From assembly GCF_024323335.1 (NCBI RefSeq), contig NC_066581.1, forward strand, positions 438,874,281 to 438,938,280: a DNA stretch of 64,000 nt, read 5' to 3'. Every line of letters starts with the position of its first letter. The stretch's first letter is position 1. A model generated the notes under the pieces. That model saw only the letters and a list, made by a program, of their open reading frames with translations. It ran no database searches and had not been told where the DNA came from. Below, one piece after another: positions 36,210 to 47,370 of the stretch. This stretch comes from Lathyrus oleraceus (lineage: Eukaryota > Streptophyta > Magnoliopsida > Fabales > Fabaceae). Made by a program: the position numbers and the translations under genes.

Positions 36210-37315
36210 GATTTATTGACTAAATCAAAAGTAAATCATACAACTCAAGTCGCCACCACACTTCTATTTATCCAAAGGAAAGGTTAGAAAGCGAAAAAAA
36301 ACCGAGAAGTTTTATCAAATCAAAAACTAATAAAAATGTCAGAGATCTGGGTAAGGGGGTTGGTTATGCAATGGGAAGGTTTTAAGCACCCAAAACATCC
36401 TTAGTACTTTAAGGGAGCCCTTTTCACTAATGTTGTAAGGTAGGTTGATATTTGTGAAAAATTATTTGTGCAAACATGATTGGGGAGATAAGAGAGGAAT
36501 GTACAAATTATTTACAAGTTTGTGTTTGAATGGATAAATCCATTGCCTACGTACCATCTTAAAAAAGATTAGGATCAAAACCTCGTAGTTCGGGGTAAAA
36601 ATCTCAAAAGAAGTTGGTGAATTGATTGGACCAAAAGCCTTAAGGTCTTTTGTTATCAAAGGGAGAAAACTCAACCTAAAACCACAAATCCACCATGTGA
36701 GGAGAGCTTCAACATGCTAGTGAGGGGTTAACCCTATAATAAGCATGAAAGTCTTATAGTCCATCACCAAGGATGTAGGTGAGTATTATATCAACCTCTA
36801 GGATAACTCAAACCTAATAGCTAATGTTTATGAAAAGCTTTGGCAAAAGTGGCCATTGAAACCACAAAAAACAATTGAGTGAGTTGTATTTACCAATGAA
36901 AAGTATTTACAAAGTGTGGTCAAAGTTGACTTAAGGATTCAATTCAAAATAAGTGTTATGAAAAGAAGTTTGGAAAATCAAAAGCATAGTGCTTAGGTTT
37001 CTAATTTTGAAAACAATGTTAATGTTTGCACAAAAGTTGGCTTGGGTTAGAGTGGAGGGAAGAAGAAGAATGGCTAAGTCCTAAGCATACAAAGATGAAG
37101 GAAAAGAAATAATACCACATTGGAGTTCCCTTCTTGAGATCATAGTAATGATCCAAGTTTCTCCCATCCTTTGGAATTAGCAAATAATAAGCAAAGAACT
37201 CAAGCAATCAAGCACACAAATCAAGCTCCTAGGAATCTTCCAATGGCTTTTGTAGCTCTCACTTTGGATGCTCATGACAATGGTTCTTCTAATTGGCAAG
37301 TTTTGGGATCCCTAG
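36210..37315 (-). mobile_element. 3' part of a minus-oriented Ogre-like LTR
   Basis: Read on the minus strand, this contains the conserved Ogre LTR tail: a TACGTAGGCA segment (about 36550), a GAAAAGGGCTCCCTT block (about 36412-36426), CTTCCCATTGCATAAC (about 36370) and GTGTGGTGGCGACTT (about 36249-36263). It continues the LTR at 47775-50973 from which the element at 37316-47769 separates it. Confidence 0.75.
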
Positions 37316-37570
37316 TGTAACACCTAAAAATTTGCCCTCCTCTCTTGGGACTAGCTTAACATATTGCATATCATTTTAGGGAATTAGGCATTGCATATTG
37401 CATATCATGTGGTTACATTGTGCAAGTCATCCTCATAAGTCTTGGTCAGAAGATAGGAGGTTGAGATTCAAGCCTGAGGGTTTATGGACTGGTCACTAAC
37501 TGTCTAAGGATGTGGTGCATCAAATTAGGGTTTTTGATTCTCAAGGAGATTGGTCTTTATCTTGGTTGCC
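37316..37570 (+). mobile_element. 5' LTR fragment of element B
   Basis: Nearly identical to 42837-43091, the start of the 3' LTR. It breaks at TTGCCA, where the sequence jumps into pol. The matching pol end also carries TGCCA in related copies, so the deletion junction shows about 5 bases of microhomology. Confidence 0.9.
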
Positions 37571-37989
37571 AAGCGGCATTTGAAAAAATAAAAGAGTATT
37601 TGCAGGAGCCTCCGATTCTGATGCCTCCTGTGGAGGGAAGACCGTTAATTCTGTACCTGACGGTCCTCGAGGGGTCTATGGGGTGTGTATTGGGGCAGCA
37701 TGACGAGTCTGGTCGAAAAGAGCATGCCATATACTACCTTAGCAAAAAGTTTACCGACTGTGAAACAAGATATTCACTGCTCGAGAAAACTTGTTGTGCT
37801 TTGGTCTGGGCTGCTCGCCGACTAAGGCAGTATATGCTGGTTCATACCACTTTATTGATTTCCAAGATGGATCCAATCAAGTACATTTTCGAGAAGCCAG
37901 CATTGACCGGACGGGTTGCGAGGTGGCAAATGATTTTAACAGAATATGATATATAGTATACCTCTCAGAAGGCTATCAAGGGGAGTGTA
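37571..37989 (+). pseudogene. RT/RNase H connection of element B
   Basis: It starts in the region after the RT thumb (AAFEKIKEYLQEPPIL), then CVLGQHDESGRKEHAIYYLSKKFTDCE and WAARRLRQYM, the RT-linked RNaseH-like fold of Ty3/gypsy elements, and KPALTGRVARWQMIL. The frame is the same as in the downstream 619-residue frame but is interrupted by a single TAG at 37957-37959 where related copies have Glu, so one base change closes the frame. The upstream palm with the YVDD site is deleted. Confidence 0.85.
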
Positions 37990-39865
37990 TTGTCTGATTA
38001 CCTCGCCCAGCAACCCATTGATGATTATCAACCGATGAAGTTTGAATTCCCTGATGAGGACATCATGTTTCTCAAATCGAAAGATTGCGAGGAACCAATC
38101 CCGGAGGAGGGGCCTGACCCTGAATCCGAATGGATTCTGATGTTTGATGGGGCCGTTAACGTGAATGGAAGCGGTGTTGGTGCTGTTTTGGTTACGCCGA
38201 AAGGATCCCACATTCCTTTTGCTGCCCGGCTAACATTTGAGTGTACCAACAACGTGGCTGAATACGAAGCTTGTATATTGGGGATTGAAGAGGCGATTGA
38301 TTTGAGGATCAAGAACCTTGTCATATATGGAGATTCAACTCTGGTGATAAATCAGGTTAATGGGAAATGGTATACGCATCAGTCTCATTTAGTTCCATAT
38401 CGGGATTATACGAGGAGGTTGTTGACGTTTTTCACCAAGGTGAAGATGCATCATGTGCCCAGAGAGGAGAATCCTTTGGCAGATGCTTTGGCTACTTTGG
38501 CCGCCTTGATTAAGGTGCAGTGGTGGAATCAGTTCCCCAGTGTTGAAGTGGGTCGTCTGGATAGACCGGCTTATGTGTTTGTTGTTGATACAGCGCCTGA
38601 TGATGAGAAGCCGTGGTATTACGATATCAAGCGCTATCTTGAGACTCAAGAATATCCCGAGGGAGCATCTAAGAAGGACCGAAAGACTCTGCGGAGGTTG
38701 GCCATGGTGTTCTATCTGAACAAGGATGGGGTTTTGTATAAGAGAAATTTTGATTGGGTCTTGCTCCGATGTGTTGATGATAAAGAAGCAAGCCAGTTGA
38801 TGAAAGAGGTTCATGAGGGATCGTTCGGTACCCATGCCAGTGGGAATGCGATGGTAAAGAAGCTGCTGAGGGCAGGCTATTATTGGATGACCATGGAGGC
38901 CCAATGTTTCAATTTCGTGCGGAAGTGTCATAAATGCCAGATTTATGCTGATAGGGTGCACGTGCCTCCAAACCCGTTGAGTTTAATGTCGTCCCCATGG
39001 CCGTTTGCTATGTGGGGCATTGATATGATCGGAAAGATCGAGCCTACGGCTTCGAATGGGCACAGATTCATATTAGTGGCTATTGATTACTTCACCAAGT
39101 GGGTTGAAGCAGCCTCTTATACGAACGTGACGAAGCAGGTCGTTGCCAGGTTTCTCAAGAGAGACATCATTTGCAGATATGGGGTTCCCGAGAGAATCAT
39201 TACTGATAATGGTTCTAATTTGAACAATAAGATGATGGCAGAGCTGTGCCGGGAATTCAAGATTGAACATCACAATTCTTCTTCCTATCGTCTGAAGATG
39301 AATGGGGCGGTTGAGGCAGCCAATAAGAACATAAAGAAGATTGTGCAGAAAATGGTGGTGACCTATAAAGACTGGCATGAGATGTTGCCGTTTGCATTGC
39401 ATGGGTATCGAACGTCGGTGCGGACGTCTACTGGGGCAACTCCTTTCTCATTGGTATATGGGATGGAAGCGGTGTTACCTGTTGAGGTTCAGATTCCCTC
39501 TTTGAGAGTCCTGATGGACGTGAAGTTGCAAGAGGCTGAATGGGTAAGAACCCGGTACGAAGAATTGAGCCTAATTGAGGAAAAGAGGCTGGCGGCCATC
39601 TGTCATGGGCAGTTGTACCAGCAAAGGATGAAGCGTGCTTTTGACAAAAAGGTGCGACCTCGGGTATATCACGTTGGTGATTTGGTGCTGAAAAGGATCC
39701 TTCCTCCTCAAAACGATCGAAGGGGCAAATGGACACCCAATTATGAAGGTCCATTCGGTGGTCAAGAAGGTTTTCTCTGGCGGAGCCTTGTTGTTAACAA
39801 CCATGGATGGCGAGGATTTTCCATCCCCTGTGAATGCGGACGCAGTTAAAAAATACTTCGTATAA
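37990..39865 (+). pseudogene. RNase H and integrase of element B
   Basis: The open frame of 619 residues holds RNase H at about residues 48-170 (FDGA, AEYEA, YGDS and ADALA, covering the acidic catalytic residues). Then comes integrase with its zinc finger (HEGSFGTH...CHKC, about residues 275-318) and a core with all three catalytic residues: WGIDMIGKI, IITDNGSNL and MNGAVEAANK. A C-terminal KWTPNYEGPF segment follows. One extra G at about 39755 shifts the final 30 residues, giving a stop at 39847; the family frame instead ends at the TAA at 39863-39865. Integrase inserts the cDNA and RNase H removes the RNA strand during reverse transcription. Apart from the stop at 37957 and this frameshift the region is well preserved. 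Confidence 0.9.
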
Positions 39866-39872
39866 AGGAGAC

Positions 39873-40072
39873 CCGCTGGACGAAAAGAATAAAATAGTCC
39901 AGGCAAAAATGGGCATCCCGGCGAACCAAAAAAACAGAAAGAAAGGTTCGGGCAAAAATTAGGGATAAAATGAAAAAATATACACCCGGCAAGTCGAAAA
40001 CCTGAAAAGGCGACTTGGGCAAAAAAGGGTATCCCGGTGGGCTGAAAACCCGAAAGGGCGGTCCAGGCAAAA
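39873..40072 (+). other. array of four covarying hairpins after integrase, element B
   Basis: Four hairpins start about 10 bases after the ancestral integrase stop. Outer stems: CTGGAC/GTCCAG (39876-39881 with 39897-39902), CGAACC/GGTTCG (39922-39927 with 39945-39950), CAAGTCG/CGACTTG (39990-39996 with 40011-40017) and TGGGCTG/CGGTCCA (40038-40044 with 40059-40065). Units 3 and 4 contain an inner stem with a GAAA loop: CCT-GAAA-AGG at 40001-40010 and CCC-GAAA-GGG at 40049-40058. Each unit ends in GGCAAAA. The stem sequences differ while pairing is kept. The same four-hairpin layout occurs in the element at 62840-63036. Confidence 0.8.
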
Positions 40073-42826
40073 GAGGGATTGAAACGAACAACTGCGTCTG
40101 GCATGATCGTTTGCGCTTTGGTTAAAGCATCATGGATAATACCCGGTAGGGATCAATCGGAATCGTCTTGTTCAGAAGGCAGAAAGCACGGAGAGTCTGA
40201 GGACATATGGGGTGTAACCGAGTTGGAACTCGATGAGATCACGGGTTTCACATTGCCATTAGGATAGATTTTTCCTTTTGTGCGCAATTACCTCTTTTCA
40301 GGAATTGCTTCCTTTGTATTGCTCGGTTTTGAGCCACACTTTTCCAAATCAATAAAATGCATATTCAGTCAAATAATTTTGTTTTTGTTTTTCATTACCG
40401 CTTTGATTGCAAAAACATCCAGGTTATTTTTGATAAAGAATTTTGCATTTTTAAGACATACAGGTCCCTTCCAATGCATGTTTATAAGATTGAAAGCTTG
40501 AAATCTTATTCGGAAGGTTGAGTGACCCAAATGTTGAAATCTTGAAACACCTGGGGCACGGTTTTATCTAACGATCTATTTTGCAGGTACTGTTAGATAT
40601 TTGCGCTCACTTGCAGGTTGTGATGCGGAAGCTTTTGACAAAGCCAATCCCCATGGGGTCCAATCAGGGACGAATGAATGTGAAGGGATGACGAAGAGAC
40701 GTTGAGACGTACGACGATCCTTGAATGATAATCAAGAAGACTCTTCAAAATCGGAAGATTGGAAAGTCTGTAGAAATTCCCCGCAGGGTCCAATCAGGGA
40801 CGAATGAGCAGAAGAATGATGAAGAGACGGCAGGACGTACGATGATCCTTGGAATTAATCAAGAAGACTCTTCAAAGTCGGAAAATTGAAAAGTCTGTAT
40901 AGTCCCCAGGAGTTCGCTCTCCGTCGAGCGCGGAGCGGTTGGGAATACAAGATGATGGAGCAGAAAAGGTCTAGACGAGTCGGGATGTATATCCCCAAGC
41001 AGAGTCATGAAGACCAAATCCCCGGCAGATCCAAGGTCTGTGGTTCCCCTGGCAGGGTCGGGATCGTTATCCCCAGCAGGTGTCAGACCGATGCTTCCCC
41101 AGTCGCCAGGCCTGGAGGTTGTTGTTTCCCCAGCAGAGCTATCTGTGAGCATTTCCCCAGTGAAGTCGCCAGGTATTTGTGAGGGTTCTCCAAGCAGAGT
41201 CGGGATTGATATCCCTAGTAAGTCAAAGACTGTTGTATCCCCACAGAGTGTTGGTGGTTCTTATACCCAGCAGTTTCCCGAGCGGATTAGGTGCAAAGGA
41301 GGTTCTTCCCCAGCAAGGGTTACCTTTTCCCAGCAGCAGCAGTGCTATTCTCCAGCGGGGTGGAGATCGGAGAATTGACGAGTTCCTCAACGGAGTGTCT
41401 CGTGCTCCCCAGCAGAATCCTTTGAGGGGGATGCTTTTTATGCATTCATCATGTAGAATAAGCATAGCATGTTGCATAGAAAAATAAATCGCGTAGCATT
41501 TCCATAATGGTGGAGCATTACGCAGAAAAAGTCATGCATCATATTGCAAGCATAAACTAGTCTCAGGCCGTGGTTACTGTTTGAGAGGTGGTTTTGCCCA
41601 AAGGTGAAGGTGTTACTCCGAGGAGTTTAGCATCGTGGTTTTAATCAAAGGTATTCCCCAGTAGTGCGATACTGGAAGAATTTGTTTTCTGTCGGCCAGA
41701 GATGGAAATATTACGCGATCAGCGCGACTCAAGCCGTGGTTACCGCTTGAGGTTTTGGTTTCGCCGGATGGTGAAGATGTTACTCTGAGGAGTCTAGCAT
41801 CATGATGTCAGATCAGCAATGTTCCCCAGTAGTGCGATACTGGAGGAAATTTTTTCGTCGGACGGAGATGGAAATGAAATCAAAGGATGTTACGCGATCA
41901 GCGCGATTATCGGGGTTCAATTGGAGAAAGGGAAATGTTAAGACATTTTCTGGAGATTGGGGACCAAATAGAGATTGGAGTTGAAGATTATATCCAGGAT
42001 GAGGTCCGCAGGATTATCTTCTGTTCATGTGTCACCTTAGACTTTGGCTGAGGTCAATGGAAGTCGTTAAGGGTGTCTTCTGAAGAAGAGATGCACATGT
42101 TACCTTCCTTTTGTGAAGGTTTACCCTCTGATATGTCGCCCTCAGAGTGGTTTGGTGTTATTTCCGATGTTGCCAGCGGAATTATCACAAGAAATTGGAG
42201 AACGGGGTTCAAACGGAGAAAAGGAAATGTTGAGACATTTTCTGGAGAGCGGGGTTCAAATGGAGAAAGGGAAATGTTGCGACATTTTCTGGAAAATGGG
42301 GTTCACAATGGCGATCGCAAGTTATCGTCAGGCGACTGGGGTTCAAATGGAGAAAAGGAGACACGAGGTGTCTTCTGGAGATTGGGATTCATTATTTTGG
42401 CAAACAAGGTGTTGGGGTTCAAATGCAGTGATCTGGGATCATTTGCGCAAAGAAAATTTCGGGGTTCAAGAAAATGAGAAAGAGAAGAAAAATTTTGGGG
42501 TTCAAAATAAAAATAAAAATAAAAATAAAAAAGGAAGAAAGAGATAATAATCCCTAGCGGATGTGGTGTTCAGGCCAAGGTTATCCCTGCGTTACCATTT
42601 ATTTTGGTATCCAGGTTGATGTTGTTGTTTCGGTGATCAAGTCGACTTTTTCCGTACTAGACGGATGTTTCTTCAAGATTGTGTTCTTCGCCGATTCTGA
42701 CAGGCGTTGTTAATTATTTCCCATCAGAGTGCAAATTGTTCGTCTGTTCTTGGTATTCAATCACTCTTCATCCTGATCATCTGAAAGCCGAGGCTATTCA
42801 TATTGACAGATTCACAGTGGATTGAA
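40073..42826 (+). repeat. hypervariable 3' region of element B with several tandem duplications
   Basis: There is no coding sequence. Repeats seen: two copies of a roughly 125-160-bp unit with GGGTCCAATCAGGGACGAATG (at about 40660 and 40783); a CCCCAGCAG...CGGGAT-rich stretch (about 40900-41420); two copies of a roughly 160-bp unit with CCGTGGTTAC...CCCCAGTAGTGCGATACTGG (about 41567-41725 and 41730-41890); and a 52-bp-like unit with GGAAATGTTGAGACATTTTCTGG (about 41920-42300). Short open frames here are repeat artefacts. In Ogre elements this zone before the polypurine tract is known to be variable and to give rise to satellites. Confidence 0.7.
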
Positions 42827-42834
42827 TAGGGGCA
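42827..42834 (+). other. polypurine tract of element B
   Basis: AGGGGCAAC directly before the 3' LTR start TGTAACACC. A similar GGGGCAGC precedes the LTR of the minus-strand element at 60051. Confidence 0.75.
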
Positions 42835-45800
42835 ACTGTAACACCTAAAAATTTGCCCTCCTCTCTTGGGACTAGCTTAACATATTGCATATCATTTTAG
42901 GGCATTAGGCATTGCATATTGCATATCATGTGGTTACATTGTGCAAGTCATCCTCATAAGTCTTGGTCAGAAGATAGGAGGTTGAGATTCAAGCCTGAGG
43001 GTTTATGGACTGGTCACTAACTGTCTGAGGATGTGGTGCATCAAATTAGGGTTTTTGATTCTCAAGGAGATTGGTCTTTATCTTGGTTGCCATGATACAT
43101 CATCATCATCATGGTCTTGCTATCATCCAGGAGATTCAAGTGATTGATCAGCTACCTTGAGATTAGGGTTTTGACCACTGGTCAACCCTAATCAGTTGCA
43201 TTGGGCCAATCAGGGCATGGCAAGGAGATGGGGTCTACAATGGATATGGGGATCATCATGTGGTTGTTTTGAGCTTATGGAAGCTAGGGGTTCATCCTTG
43301 AGCCATTTCATCAGAGAATTGAGCTTCAACTGGATCAGTGCATTGCCAAATTCATCTATCAGTTGAAAAAGTCAATTATGGTCAATTGTGCTTGATTTTA
43401 TGGATTTGGAGGTGGGAGAGAGTTGGATATACTTCATTCATGTTGAAACAAGCTTCATTTGACATTTCAAACCTCAAGAATGAAGAAAATAAAATCAGAT
43501 GGAAAATTGCCAAAAATAGAAAGTGACTTGTAATGGAAGTTTCCAAAAATGGAAAGTTTTTCATCACAAAATTACCTGTCCAAAAAAGCTTCAAATGAAA
43601 ATTTGTCCATCATGAAAGTTGTGGATCTTGCTCTCACCTTTCCAAAAAGTCCAAGAACTTGAAATTCCCATGTATGGTTGACAAGTTATGGTCCATTCAT
43701 TTTCCAAAAATGCCTATAATCAAAGTGGCATAACGTTCACATGGAATGTCCAATTTGGGTGATCTTTTTGTGAGCAAACCCCATTTCACATGTACTTTCA
43801 TAATGTGTGATCAAAATTCATCAAAAATGGTCAAGGCAAAAAGTCAATTTTCAAGTGGATGCATTTGTACTTTTGGTGTGAGATAGTGAAATTGAGTTTT
43901 ACAAGGAATTTGCACATGAAACCAATGCCAACACACTCCAAATTCCAAATAAAACATGTTTGAGCTGTCATTTGCTGTCATAGTGCATTATTTTGAAAAG
44001 GTCATTTTGGACATTGCACTTAAAATCACATTATGCTAAATCAAGCTAATTTGCTAATTGTGATTAAGGAAAGGGATTAAGGAGTGAGTATAAGTTTCTA
44101 ATCCTAACAGAATCATAATCACAATTCCATTTTCCAAGATTCATAACTGAATTTCTCTCCAAAACCACAAAATTCTCTCAAAACTTCATCACTTTTTTTC
44201 ACATTTCTTCATCAATTCTTCATCAATTTGCTTCGTTCTTCTTGGATCCACACTCCACAAGTGATGTTGATGAACTGTCTTACAAAATTTGTGGCCAAAG
44301 CTTGATGAATGTGGACTGTCCAAAGCTTGCTCATCAATGGAGTTTTGAAGATTCTTGCAATTGGTGCTGTTTCGAGCTAGCCTAATCTTTCCAATCATCT
44401 TCCTAAACATCAAGCTGCATCTGTTTGGACCTTTTGCACCTGGAAAAGCACAAATTCGCGTCTGCCATCTCCAAGAGGTTAGGTTTCGAATTTCACCATT
44501 CATTGAATTGAGATATGGCATTTATAGATCTTCCAATGTAGAATGCTATGCTGCTTGTAGTTTTGATTTTGGTTAATTATTGAGAGAGAAATCTTGTTTT
44601 AAAGTTTAGATGCCAAAACTTCTTTCAATCGATTCGCATTGTATATGAATTTCTGGACAATTTCATGATGATATATGTGATGTGTGTGCTTAGACGGTTC
44701 CAACGGTACCTCGTTTGTTAATTTTGGTTGAGTTTTGTTCGTTATGACTTCTGGAGTTTGAATGGTGAAGAACAGCGAAGAACTTGAAAAATTCTGGAAA
44801 AATTAACGTGTTGATCTTCTTTCCCTGGCCGCGCTTTCAAATCCGTGTTTCCCTCCAAGCTGAGCGAATCAGAACGCGCCATCACATCAAGTGATGCGCT
44901 GCGTTTTGGGCCAGGGTTTCAGTAATTACGACTTTGCCATTCAGAATTAATAAATTCATTTTCATGTTAAATAAATATTTCATTATTTCAATAAACTTCA
45001 AAAAATCAAAACAAATCCCATTTTCATCCAAATTGCATGGGAATTTTTGTGTTGGATCCCAAATTTCATCTAGTTTTTTATAGGCATGGTAGTCAAAGTT
45101 GTGCCTGGAGAATTTTTGACTTTGCCTATTGATCTTGTTCATGTATGCATTTTGTGTATGTTTCACCATATTGATCATGAAATGATGATACCTTAGCCAA
45201 AATGCATGAAATTTTATAGGCTTGTTCTTGACTCATTGCTAGTGATTTTGATGTGTGGTTTGTGAATTTTGGATTTATGGTTTGCAAGTTATGATGTGTG
45301 CAAGTTGAGTGTGACAATGTGTGTCACACTAGGTTAGGTCAACTTCCTGATTTTATTTGATATGTCTATGCTTTGCCAATTGACCTCAAATTTTGCATGT
45401 GATCTCCTCTGTAAGTCTAGTTTTTCTATGATTTTATGTAGGAATTGTTGATTCATTTCCTATTTGATTGGGATTTTTTCTTGCTGTTTAGACATTTTAG
45501 GGTTTTGCTTGAGTGATTGCCTTAAATGCTATGTGAAATTGCCATACCTTATCATATGAAGATGAAATTTGATGGAGTGATTCCTCACATGTTTGAGTTC
45601 ACTTTGGCTTTGGTCCCATTCATTTCTTATTTGTTCTCACTATTTTGCATTTGATTGAAGTTGATGTTTGTTTGGATGCCTTGTGTTGGCTTGTTTGAAA
45701 TTGTCTGAACTTCTTGATTTTCATTGACCTACTTCCTCTTGTCCAAATTGCATGAAATTTGATATGCTATTCATTGGATATGTTTTGTTTAGGTTGGGAT

Positions 45801-46388
45801 TTTTGTGGAATTTATTGAGCTGTTTTGATATGGATTTGATTGAGATCTTTCTGTTTGGTCTTTTGAAGTTGCAAATTGCATGTTTGATACTATTTTGTGC
45901 ATAAAATGATAATGGTGATTGATATGAGCATGGGACCAATTGCATTTGCTTCTAAATTGTTTGAATGTGATTTTGGATAATTTTCACCTGCTGTTTTGGA
46001 TTTTTCATCCCCTTTGGATCCTAGGCTTGGCCTAGTGGTCTATTTTCTCATGTTTGGTTTGGATTTTCAGGTTGAGATGCAAAAGCCTTAAGGAGAAAAT
46101 TGCAAGCTGATTAAATTGAGTTTTGTTTGATGTTGTAAACTAACTGTTTTGTGTTGTAGGGTTTAATGCTTGAGTTTGAGCTCATGGCTTGCACTTGTGT
46201 GCATTAATTTGTGTTTGACTGGACAGATTAACATTTGCTGTTTACTGTTGGTTTGTCTGGTATACTGACTGTACTTGATTGATTCCAGGTACCATAGTCG
46301 CTTTAGTTCTTTAAGAACTTGCTGTGCTGCTGCTTGGTTGTATAAACCAGTTGAGGTAGACTCTCTTGTCTCCATGTAGTCTGGAAGA

Positions 46389-46410
46389 CCTGGCTTGTTA
46401 TTTAGCCAGG
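46389..46410 (+). other. LTR hairpin, CCTGGCT stem
   Basis: CCTGGCT (46389-46395) pairs perfectly with AGCCAGG (46404-46410). The homologous hairpin at 24943-24964 has CCCGGTC/GACCGGG, so three stem positions have changed on both sides. CCTCCTTAAGAGG follows at about 46424-46436 as in the other LTR. Confidence 0.65.
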
Positions 46411-47198
46411 CAACTGTCTGAAGTCCTCCTTAAGAGGCGATGTTTGTGATTGTTTACTTTTGTCCCCAAGCAGGTAAAGACCTCTATGAGGTAATTGGCG
46501 GAATCCAAGGGATATGCAATCTATCCCCCGCTATTCTGTTGAGTCGTCCCTCTGCTCACACCACTGTGTTGATGCAATGGGACATTAACCCAAGATCTTG
46601 TGCTGTTGTACAGTTGTGTCAGAGTCTTGAGCGTAGAAGGGTTCCTCCTTTCTGGACCCACGCTCCTTTGTCTGAAGCTCGCCCTGGCCAGGGATAAGAG
46701 CTGAGAAGTCTAATCTTCACTCACCTTTCATCTGCTTCACCCTGACTCTCAATGTCAGGGTTAAGAGCGAACAATACCCTGTACAGTTGACTTGCCTCGG
46801 CAGTCCACCCTTGTTTGAGCCTCACTTGACTGGATATAGTGTGTGCTATGTGAATGTTTGCTTTATTTCGTTGATGCTTGCATGCTTGTTTTTCCTGGTT
46901 AGGATTAGCGTGCTGTTGAGCAAGTAGATAGGAACCACAACATAGGGCAATGATGCATGATAACACTAGGCTCGAGTCCAGCTCCCTAGTAGTGTGTCTC
47001 CCCTTGGTTTCTGGCTAGAATTTCTTTCCCTTTGAGGGGAACTACGTCGCCCTGATCCTCATACCAGATGAGGTACGTAGGCAGGAGACCGTGCGAGGTC
47101 TCTCCAGGCACTTTTCTTTCTTTTTGTGTGTGTGCTTGACAGTTATAGGCTCGAGTTCCCGACTCCCTATTAACTTGTTGGTTGTTGTGTGCTTGGAA

Positions 47199-47370
47199 GC
47201 TGATGTAAGTCCATCGAGTGGCATTCGGGTTCCAGTGTGCGTGTGTTTGGTTCGGATGCCGATGTAAGTCCAGTGATTGGCGTTCGGGCTCCACGTTTGC
47301 CTTTTTGTGTGTGTTTTGGTTCGGATGCTGATATAAGTCCAGTGGTTGGCATTCAGGCTCCATGTTTGCC
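47199..47370 (+). repeat. three GTAAGTCC repeats in the element B LTR
   Basis: Units near 47204, 47266 and 47333 contain (G/A)TAAGTCC then TGGC(A/G)TTC. In the second and third, GGATGCC/GGCGTTC and GGATGCT/GGCATTC flanks can pair, enclosing the GTAAGT-like motif in the loop. The first unit has one mismatch. Confidence 0.55.

Noticed and set aside
38028..39754. Long minus-strand open frames opposite element B pol
   Set aside because: Shadows of the well-supported plus-strand RNase H and integrase frame.
40073..42547. Several plus and minus open frames of 60-145 residues
   Set aside because: They lie in the tandem-repeat 3' region of element B and translate the repeats.
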